Assembly (NCBI RefSeq): GCF_031451695.1
Contig: NZ_JARWAM010000001.1
Location: 310,001 to 374,000 of the forward strand
DNA from: Franzmannia qiaohouensis
GTDB taxonomy: Bacteria; Pseudomonadota; Gammaproteobacteria; Pseudomonadales; Halomonadaceae
DNA: 64,000 nucleotides
Reading direction: 5' to 3'
The position numbers and the translations under genes are program-made. This document shows positions 10,296 to 20,969 of this stretch, piece by piece; position 1 is the first letter of the stretch; every line of letters begins with the position of its first letter. The notes under the pieces are model-generated. The model searched no databases, was not told the origin of the DNA, and saw only the letters and a list, made by a program, of their open reading frames with translations.

Positions 10296-11657
10296 ATGAC
10301 CCTCGACGTAGTGATTCTAGCCGCCGGTCAGGGCACACGGATGCGTTCGACGCGGCCCAAGGTGCTGCACAGCCTGGCCGGCAAGCCGATGGTGCGTCAC
10401 GTCATCGACACTGCCGCAACGCTTGGCGCCGAGAAACTGCACGTGGTGATCGGCCACGGTGGCGACCAATTGCGCCAGGCGCTGGGCGACTGCCCGGTGA
10501 GCTTCGCCGTGCAGGCCGAGCAGAAGGGCACCGGCCATGCGGTGGCCCAGGCGCTTGATGCGCTGGGGCCCGACAAGGTGCTGGTACTGTACGGCGATGT
10601 GCCCTTGATTCGGCGCGAGACCCTGGCGGCACTGCTCGACAGCGTCAGCGAACAGCAGATGGCACTGCTCACCGTGACCCTCGACGACCCCAGCGGCTAT
10701 GGGCGTATCCTGCGCGACGCCGCCGGTCAGGCGGTGGCCATCGTCGAGCACAAGGATGCCAGCGAGAGCGAGCGGGCGGTCCAGGAGTGCAATACCGGGA
10801 TCATGGCGATGACCAGCGCCCAGCTGCGCCGCTGGTTGCCTCAGCTGTCGGCGGATAACGCCCAGGGCGAGTACTACCTGACCGACGTGATCGCGCTGGC
10901 CGCCGCCGAAGGAGTGAGCATCGCCACCGCCCAGCCGGCCAGCCCCATGGAAGTCGAGGGGGTCAACAACCGCGCCCAGATGGCGCGCCTCGAGCGCGCC
11001 CACCAGCAGGCCATTGCCGAGCGGCTGATGACCGAGGGCGTGGCGCTGGCCGACCCGGCACGCCTCGACGTGCGCGGCAGCCTGCGCTGCGGCCACGACG
11101 TGGAGATCGACGTCGGCTGCGTATTCGAAGGCGAGGTGGAACTGGGTGAAGGGGTGCGCATCGGTCCCTACTGCGTGATTCGCGACAGCCATATCGGCGC
11201 CGAGAGCGTGATCGAGGCACATAGCGTGATCGAGGGCGCGGTGGCCGCCGGGCGTAATCGCATCGGGCCCTTCGCGCGTCTGCGCCCCGGGTCGCGCCTG
11301 GCGGTCGGCGCCAAGGTCGGCAACTTTGTCGAGACCAAGAACGTCGAGGTCGGCGAGGGCAGCAAGATCAATCACCTGAGCTATGTCGGCGACGCCAGCC
11401 TGGGGCGCGGGGTCAACGTCGGAGCGGGTACCATCACCTGCAACTATGACGGTGCCAACAAGCATCGCACCGAGATCGGCGACGACGCCTTCATCGGTTC
11501 CAACACTGCCCTGGTGGCGCCGGTAAGCGTCGGCAAGGGCGCCACCGTGGGTGCCGGCTCGACCATCGGCAAGGACGTTGCCGACGGGGCCCTGGCAGTG
11601 TCCCGGGCGCGGCAGATCAGCAAGTCCGACTGGCCACGTCCGACCAAGGATTCCTAG
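10296..11657 (+). CDS. glmU: Bifunctional GlmU (UDP-GlcNAc pyrophosphorylase / GlcN-1-P acetyltransferase)
   Basis: GlmU acetylates glucosamine-1-phosphate and then couples it to UTP, giving UDP-GlcNAc. The 453-residue protein has the N-terminal nucleotidyltransferase domain with LAAGQGTRMRSTRPKVLH (residues 8-25) and a C-terminal left-handed beta-helix of hexapeptide repeats from about residue 250 (VGNFVETKN, INHLSYVGDA, GAGTITCNYDG). ATG 10296 follows AAGGAG. A longer frame from 10236 would overlap apbE. It precedes glmR-glmS, which supply the same pathway. Confidence 0.98.
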   Translation: MTLDVVILAAGQGTRMRSTRPKVLHSLAGKPMVRHVIDTAATLGAEKLHVVIGHGGDQLRQALGDCPVSFAVQAEQKGTGHAVAQALDALGPDKVLVLYGDVPLIRRETLAALLDSVSEQQMALLTVTLDDPSGYGRILRDAAGQAVAIVEHKDASESERAVQECNTGIMAMTSAQLRRWLPQLSADNAQGEYYLTDVIALAAAEGVSIATAQPASPMEVEGVNNRAQMARLERAHQQAIAERLMTEGVALADPARLDVRGSLRCGHDVEIDVGCVFEGEVELGEGVRIGPYCVIRDSHIGAESVIEAHSVIEGAVAAGRNRIGPFARLRPGSRLAVGAKVGNFVETKNVEVGEGSKINHLSYVGDASLGRGVNVGAGTITCNYDGANKHRTEIGDDAFIGSNTALVAPVSVGKGATVGAGSTIGKDVADGALAVSRARQISKSDWPRPTKDS

Positions 11658-11680
11658 CGCATCCAGCAACCCGCCATGAC

Positions 11681-11710
11681 GCCGCTTCGGCTTGGCTGAA
11701 GCGGCTTTTT
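11681..11710 (+). terminator. Rho-independent terminator after glmU
   Basis: A perfect 8-bp stem, GCCGCTTC (11681-11688) with GAAGCGGC (11698-11705), has a 9-base loop and is followed by TTTTT. It separates glmU from glmR-glmS. Confidence 0.88.
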
Positions 11711-11722
11711 CGTGGCCGGGAC

Positions 11723-11779
11723 TTGACGCTGCACGGCTATTGGTCTTTCATTTGGCAATTAATTTCTTTCGATTCGAAA
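11723..11779 (+). promoter_or_regulatory. Candidate glmR promoter with overlapping operator
   Basis: TTGACG (11723-11728) and TTTCAT (11746-11751) are separated by 17 bases and could be the -35 and -10 boxes. Two CTTTC copies at 11745-11749 and 11766-11770 are 21 bases apart (two helix turns), and the second is part of a perfect 13-base palindrome, TTTCGATTCGAAA (11767-11779). DeoR-family regulators often bind such sites, so autoregulation by GlmR is inferred. Confidence 0.45.
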
Positions 11780-11797
11780 CTTTAAGATTGATATGGA

Positions 11798-12580
11798 ATG
11801 ACCAAACGAAATACGGCCCAGCGGCGGCATGCCATTCTGGCATGCGTCAACGCCGAGGGCGAAGTCAGCGTCGAGGCCCTGGCACAGCGCTTCGACTTCT
11901 CCGAGGTGACGATACGCAAGGATCTGGCCACCCTCGAGAAGAGCGGGCTGCTGCTGCGTCGCCACGGTGGCGCAGTGCCACTGCCCGTCGAGCTGCTGGA
12001 CGGTGCCGTCAATATCTCGCCTGCAAAGCGGGCCATTGCCCGGGCAGCAGTTGAGCGGCTCCGAGAGCATAACCGCATCATCGTCGATAGCGGCACCACG
12101 ACCTCGGCGATGATTCCAGAACTCGATGGCAAGACCGGTCTGGTGGTCATGACCAACTCCCTGGCGGTGGCCAATGCGCTTCATGCCCTGGAGCGCGAGC
12201 CCATGCTGCTGATGACGGGTGGCACCTGGGACCCGCATTCCGAATCGTTTCAGGGCCAGGTCGCCGAACAGGTGCTGAGGCACTACGACTTCGACCAGCT
12301 GTTCATCGGCGCCGATGGCATCGACCTGGCGCGAGGTACCACGACGTTCAATGAATTGCTGGGACTATCGCGGGTAATGGCCGAAGTGGCCCGCGAGGTC
12401 GTGGTACTGGTGGAGGCCGACAAGATCGGCCGACGTATTCCCAACCTCGAGTTGCCGTGGGGCTGCATCGATACATTGATCACCGATCATCGTCTCGATC
12501 CTGCCGACCGCCGAACAATCGAGGCCCATGATGTAGAGGTTGTCACCGTTACGGTGGATGACGCAGAGTCCAGGAGGTAG
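11798..12580 (+). CDS. glmR: DeoR-family regulator of glmS (GlmR-type)
   Basis: This 260-residue regulator has an N-terminal winged helix (HTH about residues 24-45, FDFSEVTIRKDLATLEKSG), the DeoR-family LLLRRHGGAV, and a C-terminal sugar-phosphate sensor domain (DSGTTTSAMIP, TNSLAVANAL). In Pseudomonas a DeoR protein called GlmR sits in exactly this place between glmU and glmS and responds to amino-sugar supply; function here is inferred from that. The gene ends 4 bases before glmS, so the two are co-transcribed. The ribosome site before ATG 11798 is weak. Confidence 0.85.
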   Translation: MTKRNTAQRRHAILACVNAEGEVSVEALAQRFDFSEVTIRKDLATLEKSGLLLRRHGGAVPLPVELLDGAVNISPAKRAIARAAVERLREHNRIIVDSGTTTSAMIPELDGKTGLVVMTNSLAVANALHALEREPMLLMTGGTWDPHSESFQGQVAEQVLRHYDFDQLFIGADGIDLARGTTTFNELLGLSRVMAEVAREVVVLVEADKIGRRIPNLELPWGCIDTLITDHRLDPADRRTIEAHDVEVVTVTVDDAESRR

Positions 12581-12584
12581 CGCG

Positions 12585-14420
<1,836 letters not shown>

Positions 14421-14472
14421 AACCCCTAGCTTACTTTTCTTGTTTATTATCGTTAAACTTTACTTCGACCTA

Positions 14473-14500
14473 GGGCAGTAATAATAACTTATTGCTGCCC
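14473..14500. other. Hairpin after glmS
   Basis: GGGCAGTAATAA (14473-14484) pairs with TTATTGCTGCCC (14489-14500) with one T:G wobble and a 4-base loop. It lies in an AT-rich gap between glmS and the DUF945 gene. No T-run follows on either strand, so it may be a weak terminator or part of the leader of the next gene. Confidence 0.5.
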
Positions 14501-14538
14501 TGTTCGACGTAAATGAAAAACGAGAAAAGGATATCGGC

Positions 14539-16248
14539 ATGGGGAAGGGACAGCAGCGTCAGGGAAGTGTATTCAAACGATCAGTGGTCATTATCCTGGG
14601 ATTGGCACTTGTCGTAGGTTTGGCAGCTCCCTACTGGTTAGGTCAACGGATCGAACAGAAGTACGCGGATTATCTGCAGCAGTTACAGCGCTTCGGTTAT
14701 ATAGAGGTCGAAAATCTGGCCTACGAGCGTGGCTGGCTGGAGGCAAATGCCGCATACGAACTCGTACTCGAACCGGAGTTTGCGCAGTTTTATACAGGCC
14801 TTCTCGGCACTGCCATGGAGCAGGAGTTCGAAGGCGAACCATTGCGGATCCGCGTCGATGATCAGATTACCCATGGTCCCTTCATTGGCGCCTTCGCCAG
14901 TATCGAAGGACGTGCGGACGCCTCGGGTTGGCTATTCGATCAGCTGGTTCAAATGGAGGTTAACGGGAGTATCTCACGCTACGATGCCAGGGTCGGTTTC
15001 GACCAGGTCGTGGTTGGTGAGTGGGCTCCCATGCAGATGGTTTTGACAGCCGGCCCGCTGCTGAGCGACGCAGGTCTGGAACTACGCTACGACCTCGATT
15101 ACCAAGGCGGTGATTTCCGCTACGATCCATCCCTTGGTGAGTATCGAAGCTCCAATCGCATGGGGCCGGCGCGATTGGAGGAGCCCAACGCTACCCATAC
15201 CTTCGAAGGTTCCACCGCGGAGTTCGTGGCCTCCTTCCCCGAGGGGGTGCTGCGTGATGTCATGTTCAGCTCGCAGGAAGGACCGATCGTCACCGAAAGC
15301 CGTGACGTCGAGTGGGCGGGCGACTCGCGCATCGATGGACAGAGCGTCGACATTCAGCTGCAGTTCGATGGGCAGGGTCGCTTCGAGGGCTTCACGACCC
15401 GCTATGCGCTGCAGGGTTTCGAAGCCGAGGAGCCGGAGCTGTTTCTGACCATGCAGGACATGGGGGCGGAAATCACGGCGACTCGCCAGGACCAAAGCAG
15501 CTGGTACGGCCAACTGGATGTAAGCCTCGAGGGGCTGACACTGCGTGAGCTGGATTCGCCGAGTCTCAAAGTGCAAGACATGCATTACCGCCTGGACCTG
15601 GCGCCGGAATCCGCGGAGCACTTCCGGGTAGCGCAATTGCTAGCCGCAAGCGGGCTGCGCATTCAGGGCGTAAACGATCCGATTGCGCTGCACGTCGAGT
15701 CAAGCTATGGACAGTTGCCGCGGGCGCAATACGACACGCTATGGGGCCTGATTCATGAGGCCGTCGGCCAATTCTCGTGGGAAGACCCCGATCGGCTGTT
15801 GCCGATATTCGAGCGTATGGAACGCGTCGGCGAAGAACTGTTAGCGGGCCGTTCCACGATCAGCGTCAAGCCGTTCACCTTCAGCATGGGCGAGGCGGAT
15901 ATTGACCTGCAACTGGAGGCCGATCTGTCGCTGGTGGATCTGGCAGCCTTCGAAAATGGCGGGCTGCTTGCCCCCGAGAGTCGCCTGGATCTGAGCGTGA
16001 ATGCTTCCGAACGACTGCTGCACAAGCTGTTTCGCGAGTCACTGCAGCAGCAGCTCGGCGGACTGAGGTCAGATAGTGAGCTCGATGCGATGGCAAAGGA
16101 AGCCGTGGCAGATAGCCTGCAGGCCATGCTGGAGCTAGGCGTAGTGCGTCGCGAGGAGGATGAACGCTACTCCCTCGAGGCTCAGCTACGCGATGGCCAG
16201 CTGCTGTTGAACGGTGAGCCGGGAGAGTGGCTACTGGAGCAGTTCTAA
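14539..16248 (+). CDS. DUF945 (YdgA-like) membrane-anchored protein
   Basis: The 569-residue product has a basic N-terminus and a single membrane helix at about residues 14-33, followed by WLGQRIEQKYADYLQQL and a large, probably periplasmic, beta-rich region. The tail repeats the ADIDLQLEADLSL and NASERLLHKLFRE themes seen in DUF945/YdgA proteins. Members are inner-membrane proteins with no settled molecular function. ATG 14539 follows AAAAGG. The first 300 bases have a lower GC content than the flanking genes. Confidence 0.8.
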   Translation: MGKGQQRQGSVFKRSVVIILGLALVVGLAAPYWLGQRIEQKYADYLQQLQRFGYIEVENLAYERGWLEANAAYELVLEPEFAQFYTGLLGTAMEQEFEGEPLRIRVDDQITHGPFIGAFASIEGRADASGWLFDQLVQMEVNGSISRYDARVGFDQVVVGEWAPMQMVLTAGPLLSDAGLELRYDLDYQGGDFRYDPSLGEYRSSNRMGPARLEEPNATHTFEGSTAEFVASFPEGVLRDVMFSSQEGPIVTESRDVEWAGDSRIDGQSVDIQLQFDGQGRFEGFTTRYALQGFEAEEPELFLTMQDMGAEITATRQDQSSWYGQLDVSLEGLTLRELDSPSLKVQDMHYRLDLAPESAEHFRVAQLLAASGLRIQGVNDPIALHVESSYGQLPRAQYDTLWGLIHEAVGQFSWEDPDRLLPIFERMERVGEELLAGRSTISVKPFTFSMGEADIDLQLEADLSLVDLAAFENGGLLAPESRLDLSVNASERLLHKLFRESLQQQLGGLRSDSELDAMAKEAVADSLQAMLELGVVRREEDERYSLEAQLRDGQLLLNGEPGEWLLEQF

Positions 16249-16322
16249 GCAGCGATCAGGGTCGGGTAGAGCGTCTAGCGCTGCACCCGGCCCCAATGGA
16301 TCTGCGTATCCATGGCATTCTT

Positions 16323-16340
16323 GTGACAGCGAGGTGACAG
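16323..16340 (-). promoter_or_regulatory. PHO-box-like direct repeat (weak candidate)
   Basis: Two identical GTGACAG copies (16323-16329 and 16334-16340) are 4 bases apart. On the minus strand this reads CTGTCAC-N4-CTGTCAC, the spacing of a PhoB site. It overlaps the start region of the DUF72 gene and points the wrong way for activating it, so it may be chance or a repressing site. Confidence 0.3.
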
Positions 16341-17200
16341 TGGCCGGACAACTCTACCTTGGCTTGGCCATGTGGGCCAACGCTGACTGGCGGGGCAGCC
16401 TCTATCCGCCCCATGGCGGGCAGCAGGAGTGGCTTGGCGAGTACGCGCGGGTATTCTCTGCCGTCGAGGGCAATACCACCTTCTACAGCGGGGCGCCCAA
16501 GGCCGAGACGGTGGCCAGCTGGGCACGCCAGGCGCCTGCCGAGTTTCGCTTCTGCTTCAAGTTGCCGGCCAGCCTGACCCATGAGGCTCGGCTGGTGGGC
16601 ATCGAGGCCGAGCTGGAGGTTTTTCTCGAACGCCTCTCGCCGCTGCATGACCGTCTCGGCCCCCTTATGGTGCAACTGCCGCGCGATTTTGGGGCACAGG
16701 AGCTTCCGCAACTCGATCAGCTGCTATCGCGCTGGCCGAAGGGAATCTCCTGTGCCGTTGAGGTTCGCCACAGTGAATTTTTCCACAAGGGCAGCGCCGA
16801 GGTGGCTCTCAACCGGTTGTTGATAAGTCATGGCGTAGACCGCGTGATGCTTGACGTAAGGCCGCTGTTCTCGACCCCGGCGGGCAGCGACCCGAGGCTA
16901 CTCAAGGCCCAGGGGGAAAAACCCAAACGTCCGTTACACGTGCTCTCCACTGGCGATAGGCCGCTGGTGCGGTTCATTGGCCATGTCGATGAGGATGTCA
17001 ATACGATCTATTTCGCAGCCTGGGTGGAGCGCCTCTGCCTGTGGATAAAACAGGGGAAAAGTCCTTTTCTATTTGTGCATACCGCGGATAACCGCCACGC
17101 GCCACAGCTCGCTCGGCGGCTGCATGACGAGGTGGCCAGGCGTCTGGGTCAGGCGGCTATCGGGGCGTTCAGCGGCGAGGCGCAGGCCACGCTGTTCTGA
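16340..17200 (+). CDS. DUF72 (YecE-like) protein
   Basis: This 286-residue protein has the DUF72 signature: LYLGLAMWANADWRGSLYP at the N-terminus, FSAVEGNTTFYSGAP, FCFKLPASLTHEARL, then a TIM-barrel-like body and FVHTADNRHAPQLAR near the end. The function of the family is unknown; a metal- or nucleic-acid-related enzyme has been guessed elsewhere. Start GTG 16340 is chosen because it follows GAGGTGAC and keeps the conserved start; an in-frame ATG at 16214 would overlap the preceding gene and adds a low-complexity extension. Confidence 0.85.
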   Translation: MAGQLYLGLAMWANADWRGSLYPPHGGQQEWLGEYARVFSAVEGNTTFYSGAPKAETVASWARQAPAEFRFCFKLPASLTHEARLVGIEAELEVFLERLSPLHDRLGPLMVQLPRDFGAQELPQLDQLLSRWPKGISCAVEVRHSEFFHKGSAEVALNRLLISHGVDRVMLDVRPLFSTPAGSDPRLLKAQGEKPKRPLHVLSTGDRPLVRFIGHVDEDVNTIYFAAWVERLCLWIKQGKSPFLFVHTADNRHAPQLARRLHDEVARRLGQAAIGAFSGEAQATLF

Positions 17201-17309
17201 GCATGAAAAACGGATATCCAGGGAGTGAGGGCTAGCTGACCTCACGCAGGGGAGGCCTGAAGAGTGTGCTGAGGGCGCCGTGGCGCCGATGATGGCGTAA
17301 CCCTATGGG

Positions 17310-17513
17310 TTACTGCATCAACTCGTCTTCGTCCAGGTCGGCGATATCGCGCTCGAGGCGCTTGAATTCCCTGTGCAGCTCGATGCCGCGGCGGGCGCGC
17401 AGGTAGCGCACGGCGGCGGTCTTCTGGCGCTGCTTGTGCTCATCGACCTCCATGCTCATGAAAATATCGAGTAGCTCTGTTTTGAGGGAGGATACCTGTT
17501 CGACATTGCGCAT
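17310..17513 (-). CDS. Small charged protein of unknown function
   Basis: This 67-residue protein is highly charged, with a central KTAAVRYLRARRGIELHRE followed by an acidic end (DIADLDEDELMQ). It resembles in style the short PA3496-type proteins of pseudomonads (RYLRARRxIE pattern), but I cannot name it with certainty. ATG 17513 lies 7 bases after a GAGTCAGGAGAATC ribosome site. It is transcribed alone, away from hexR. A perfect 7-bp inverted repeat, GTAACCC/GGGTTAC (17297-17313), covers its stop codon. Confidence 0.65.
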   Translation of the reverse strand: MRNVEQVSSLKTELLDIFMSMEVDEHKQRQKTAAVRYLRARRGIELHREFKRLERDIADLDEDELMQ

Positions 17514-17726
17514 GTTCGATTCTCCTGACTCAAGACTTTCTCTTGATGTAGCATCCGACCAGTCGAGCGCTGCGTTACCGGCAGGACATTATTACTATAC
17601 CCCAGTTGACAAAATGATGAATCCCTGAAGTCACGGCTTGTTGGATGGGGCTCTCCATCACGCCGCCGCTGAGGCATACTGGTGGCCAGCTAGCGGCTTG
17701 CCGCAGGCCATACACCGGATGTCCAT

Positions 17727-17746
17727 AAGTTATGCACAAGTTATGC
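17727..17746 (+). promoter_or_regulatory. Tandem AAGTTATGC repeat with a DnaA-box match
   Basis: AAGTTATGC occurs at 17727-17735 and again at 17738-17746, an 11-base period (one helix turn). TTATGCACA at 17730-17738 matches the DnaA box TTATNCACA. It lies 17 bases before the hexR start. It may be an operator or a DnaA site. Confidence 0.4.
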
Positions 17747-17762
17747 CAGCAAGGAGCCTAAC

Positions 17763-18620
17763 GTGAGCCGCGCCCTATTCGACGAGCTGAGAAGCCGCAT
17801 GGAGCACTTTCGACGCTCCGAACAGAAGGTCGCGCGCTTCGTGCTGCGCAACCCCGAGGAAGTTATCCACATGCGCATCGTCGACCTGGCCACCGAGGCC
17901 AAGGTCAGCGAACCCACGGTGGTGCGTTTCTGTCGGGCGCTGGGCTGCAACGGTTTTCAGGACTTCAAGCTGAAGCTGGCACAGATGCTGGCCACCGGCA
18001 GCCAGTTCGCGCAGTTCTCGATGAACGACGACGACTCGGTGGCGGAGTTCTCCCACAGCATTTTCGACTCCACCGTGGGCACCCTGCTGTCGGTGCGTGA
18101 CCGCCTCGATAACGATCTGCTCAGCAAGGCGATCAATGCCCTGGCCATGGCCAACCGGGTCGAATTCTACGGCTTCGGCGCCTCCGGGGCGGTGGCCTTC
18201 GATGCCCAGCACAAGTTCTTCCGTTTGCAGATCTCCACGTCGGCCTACGCCGACCCGCACATGCAGAACATGTCGGCGGTGACCCTGAAACCCGGTGACG
18301 TGGTGGTGGCGATCTCACAGACCGGCCGCACCAAGGCCTTGGTCGCCAGCGTGCAGCTGGCCCGCGAAGTCGGCGCCACGGTGATCGGGCTGTGCCCGAG
18401 CGGCTCGCCGCTGGCCGATGAGGTATCGATCCCGCTGTTCATCGACGTCCATGAGGATATTGAAATCTACACCCCGATGAGTTCGCGGATCGCCCATCTG
18501 GTGCTGATCGACGTGCTGGCGGTGGGGGTGGCCAAGACCCGCGGTCCCAAGCTCACCGAGCAGCTCAAGTCGGTCAAGCGCAGCCTCAATTCGCTACGCT
18601 TCCCGGAGCCGGAGGAGTGA
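17763..18620 (+). CDS. hexR: RpiR-family transcriptional regulator HexR
   Basis: HexR represses or activates central sugar metabolism genes (Entner-Doudoroff, zwf, gap) and senses KDPG. The 285-residue protein has the RpiR HTH (VSEPTVVRFCRALGCNGFQDF, about residues 46-66) and a C-terminal SIS domain (FYGFGASGAVAFDAQHK; AISQTGRTKAL, about 120-260). Start GTG 17763 follows AAGGAG. The neighbouring zwf seen beside hexR in pseudomonads is absent here; the gene stands between a small unknown gene and uvrD. Confidence 0.92.
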   Translation: MSRALFDELRSRMEHFRRSEQKVARFVLRNPEEVIHMRIVDLATEAKVSEPTVVRFCRALGCNGFQDFKLKLAQMLATGSQFAQFSMNDDDSVAEFSHSIFDSTVGTLLSVRDRLDNDLLSKAINALAMANRVEFYGFGASGAVAFDAQHKFFRLQISTSAYADPHMQNMSAVTLKPGDVVVAISQTGRTKALVASVQLAREVGATVIGLCPSGSPLADEVSIPLFIDVHEDIEIYTPMSSRIAHLVLIDVLAVGVAKTRGPKLTEQLKSVKRSLNSLRFPEPEE

Positions 18621-18673
18621 GCGGCGATATGCTACGCTAGGCGTCCATTTTCGACCTGCAAGTGCCAGCCCCT

Positions 18674-20878
18674 ATGGATGACGTCACGGCGATTCTCGAT
18701 CACCTCAATCCCGCCCAGCGCGAGGCGGTCAGCGCGCCCCAGGGCAATATGCTGGTGCTCGCCGGGGCTGGTTCCGGCAAGACCCGGGTGCTGGTGCATC
18801 GTATCGCCTGGCTGCTGCAGACCGAGGGCATGTCGCCCTACGCCATCCTCTCCGTGACCTTTACCAACAAGGCGGCCCGCGAGATGCGCACCCGCCTCGA
18901 AGCGCTGCTCGGCCTGTCGCTGCGCAACATGTGGGTGGGTACCTTCCACTCCATCGCCCACCGTCTGCTGCGCACCCACTGGCAGGATGCGCGGCTGCCC
19001 CAGCACTTCCAGATCATCGACAGCGACGACCAGCTGCGCCTGGTCAAACGCCTGCTCAAGGATCATCGCATCGACGACGAGCGCTTTCCGCCGCGCCAGG
19101 TGCAGTACTTCATCTCCGGCTGCAAGGAGGAGGGGCTGCGGCCGCACCAGGTCGATGCCCACGGCGATGGCTACATGGCGCAGATGGTCGAGCTCTACGA
19201 GCGCTATCAGCTGACCTGCGAGCGCGGTGGGCTGGTCGACTTCGGCGAGCTGCTGCTCAGGAGCCTCGAGCTGCTGCGCGATAACCCGGCGCTGCTGGCC
19301 CACTACCAGGCGCGCTTCGGCCATGTGCTGGTCGATGAGTTCCAGGACACCAACACCCTGCAGTACGCCTGGCTCAAGCTGCTTACCGGCGAGAGTGCCG
19401 GCATGACCGTGGTCGGCGACGACGACCAGTCGATCTACGGCTGGCGCGGCGCGCGGGTCGAGAACATTCGCCGCTTCGAGCAGGAGTTCCACGACACCCG
19501 TACCGTGCGCCTCGAGCAGAACTACCGCTCTACCAGCGCCATCCTCGACGCCGCTAACGCCTTGATCAGCCACAACACCGGGCGCATGGGCAAGGAGCTG
19601 TGGACCGAGGGCGCCAAGGGCGAGCCGATCTCGGTCTATGCCGGCTTCAACGACCTCGATGAAGCGCGCTTTATCGTCGATACCATTGGCGAGCAGGTGC
19701 GCGACGGCGCGGCGCGCCGCGAGATCGCGATCCTCTACCGCTCCAACGCCCAGTCTCGGGTGCTCGAGGAGACCCTGATCCGCCAGGGCGTGCCCTACCG
19801 CATCTACGGCGGCCAGCGCTTCTACGAGCGCCTCGAGATCAAGAACGCCCTGGCTTACCTGCGGCTGCTGCTCAATCGTGAGGACGACGCCTCGCTGGAG
19901 CGCGTCATCAACGTGCCGGCCCGCGGTATCGGCACCCGCACCGTGGAGATCCTCCGCGAGCATGCGCGGCTCAACAACGTCTCGCTGTGGCAGGCGCTGC
20001 ACGACGCGCTCAGCGATGCGCTGCTCAAGGGCCGCGCCGCCAACGCGGTGCGCGCCTTTGCCGAGCTGATCGAACAGCTCGACAACGATACCGCCGGCAT
20101 GGCGCTTCACGAGATCATCGCCCACGTGAACCACGCCAGCGGGCTGGTCGAGCACCACGCCAATGAGAAGGGCGAGAAGGGCCAGGCGCGGATCGAGAAC
20201 CTCGAGGAGCTGATCAACGCCGCCCGCGCCTTTACCCAGGGCGATGCGCTGGAGAATCAGGAGGTCGGCGAGGGGGCCGCGGCGCTGGAGCCGTTCCTCT
20301 CCGAGGCGGCGCTCAACGCCGGCGACCACGAGGCCGACGAGTTCGAGGACTGCGTGCAGCTGATGACCCTGCACTCCGCCAAGGGGCTGGAGTTCCCCAT
20401 CGTGTTCGTCTCCGGGGTCGAGGAGGGGCTGTTCCCGCACAAGATGTCGCTGGAGGAGCCGGGGCGTCTCGAGGAGGAGCGCCGGCTCTGCTATGTGGGC
20501 CTGACCCGCGCCATGCGCAAGCTCTACCTGACCTACGCCGAGCTGCGCCGGCTGCACGGCAAGGAGACCTTCCAGCGGCCGTCGCGCTTCCTGCGCGAGC
20601 TGCCCGAGGAGCTGCTCGAGGAGGTGCGCCTGCGCGGCCAGGTCTCGCGCCCGGTGACCGCTAGACCCGCGGTGGGGCTGTCGCGCCAGACCTCGGTGGA
20701 CGGCGGCGGCGACTTGCCCAGCCTGTCGCTGGGCCAGCGAGTCAGCCATCCGCTGTTCGGCGAGGGGGTGATCCTCAATGCCGAGGGCGAGGGCGAACGC
20801 GCCCGGGTCCAGGTCAGCTTCGAGGGTGAAGGCGACAAGTGGTTGGTACTGGGCTTTGCCAAGCTGACGCCGCTGTAA
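18674..20878 (+). CDS. uvrD: DNA helicase II UvrD
   Basis: UvrD is the 3'-to-5' helicase of mismatch and nucleotide excision repair. The 734-residue protein has all SF1A motifs: GAGSGKTR (Lys36), TFTNKAAREM, VDEFQDTN, GDDDQSIYGWRGA, EQNYRST, LHSAKGLEFP and VGLTRA. It is distinguished from Rep by WVGTFHSIAHRLLR and the C-terminal LGQRVSHPLFGEGV region, which match E. coli UvrD. ATG 18674 is chosen over GTG 18662 because it gives the conserved MDDVTAILDHLN start. A separate Rep gene begins at 63577. Confidence 0.96.
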   Translation: MDDVTAILDHLNPAQREAVSAPQGNMLVLAGAGSGKTRVLVHRIAWLLQTEGMSPYAILSVTFTNKAAREMRTRLEALLGLSLRNMWVGTFHSIAHRLLRTHWQDARLPQHFQIIDSDDQLRLVKRLLKDHRIDDERFPPRQVQYFISGCKEEGLRPHQVDAHGDGYMAQMVELYERYQLTCERGGLVDFGELLLRSLELLRDNPALLAHYQARFGHVLVDEFQDTNTLQYAWLKLLTGESAGMTVVGDDDQSIYGWRGARVENIRRFEQEFHDTRTVRLEQNYRSTSAILDAANALISHNTGRMGKELWTEGAKGEPISVYAGFNDLDEARFIVDTIGEQVRDGAARREIAILYRSNAQSRVLEETLIRQGVPYRIYGGQRFYERLEIKNALAYLRLLLNREDDASLERVINVPARGIGTRTVEILREHARLNNVSLWQALHDALSDALLKGRAANAVRAFAELIEQLDNDTAGMALHEIIAHVNHASGLVEHHANEKGEKGQARIENLEELINAARAFTQGDALENQEVGEGAAALEPFLSEAALNAGDHEADEFEDCVQLMTLHSAKGLEFPIVFVSGVEEGLFPHKMSLEEPGRLEEERRLCYVGLTRAMRKLYLTYAELRRLHGKETFQRPSRFLRELPEELLEEVRLRGQVSRPVTARPAVGLSRQTSVDGGGDLPSLSLGQRVSHPLFGEGVILNAEGEGERARVQVSFEGEGDKWLVLGFAKLTPL

Positions 20879-20969
20879 TATTCGGCAACGAAAGCCATAG
20901 CCGCTGAGCGAGAGACGCCGGGGGCAGGCCGACGAGGGGTTCTGCGCCGCAGCACCACTCGGAACTGAT

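Noticed and set aside
17727..17871. Origin of replication
   Set aside because: Two DnaA-box matches alone, one of them within a coding sequence, without an AT-rich unwinding region or dnaA/mnmG genes, are not an origin.
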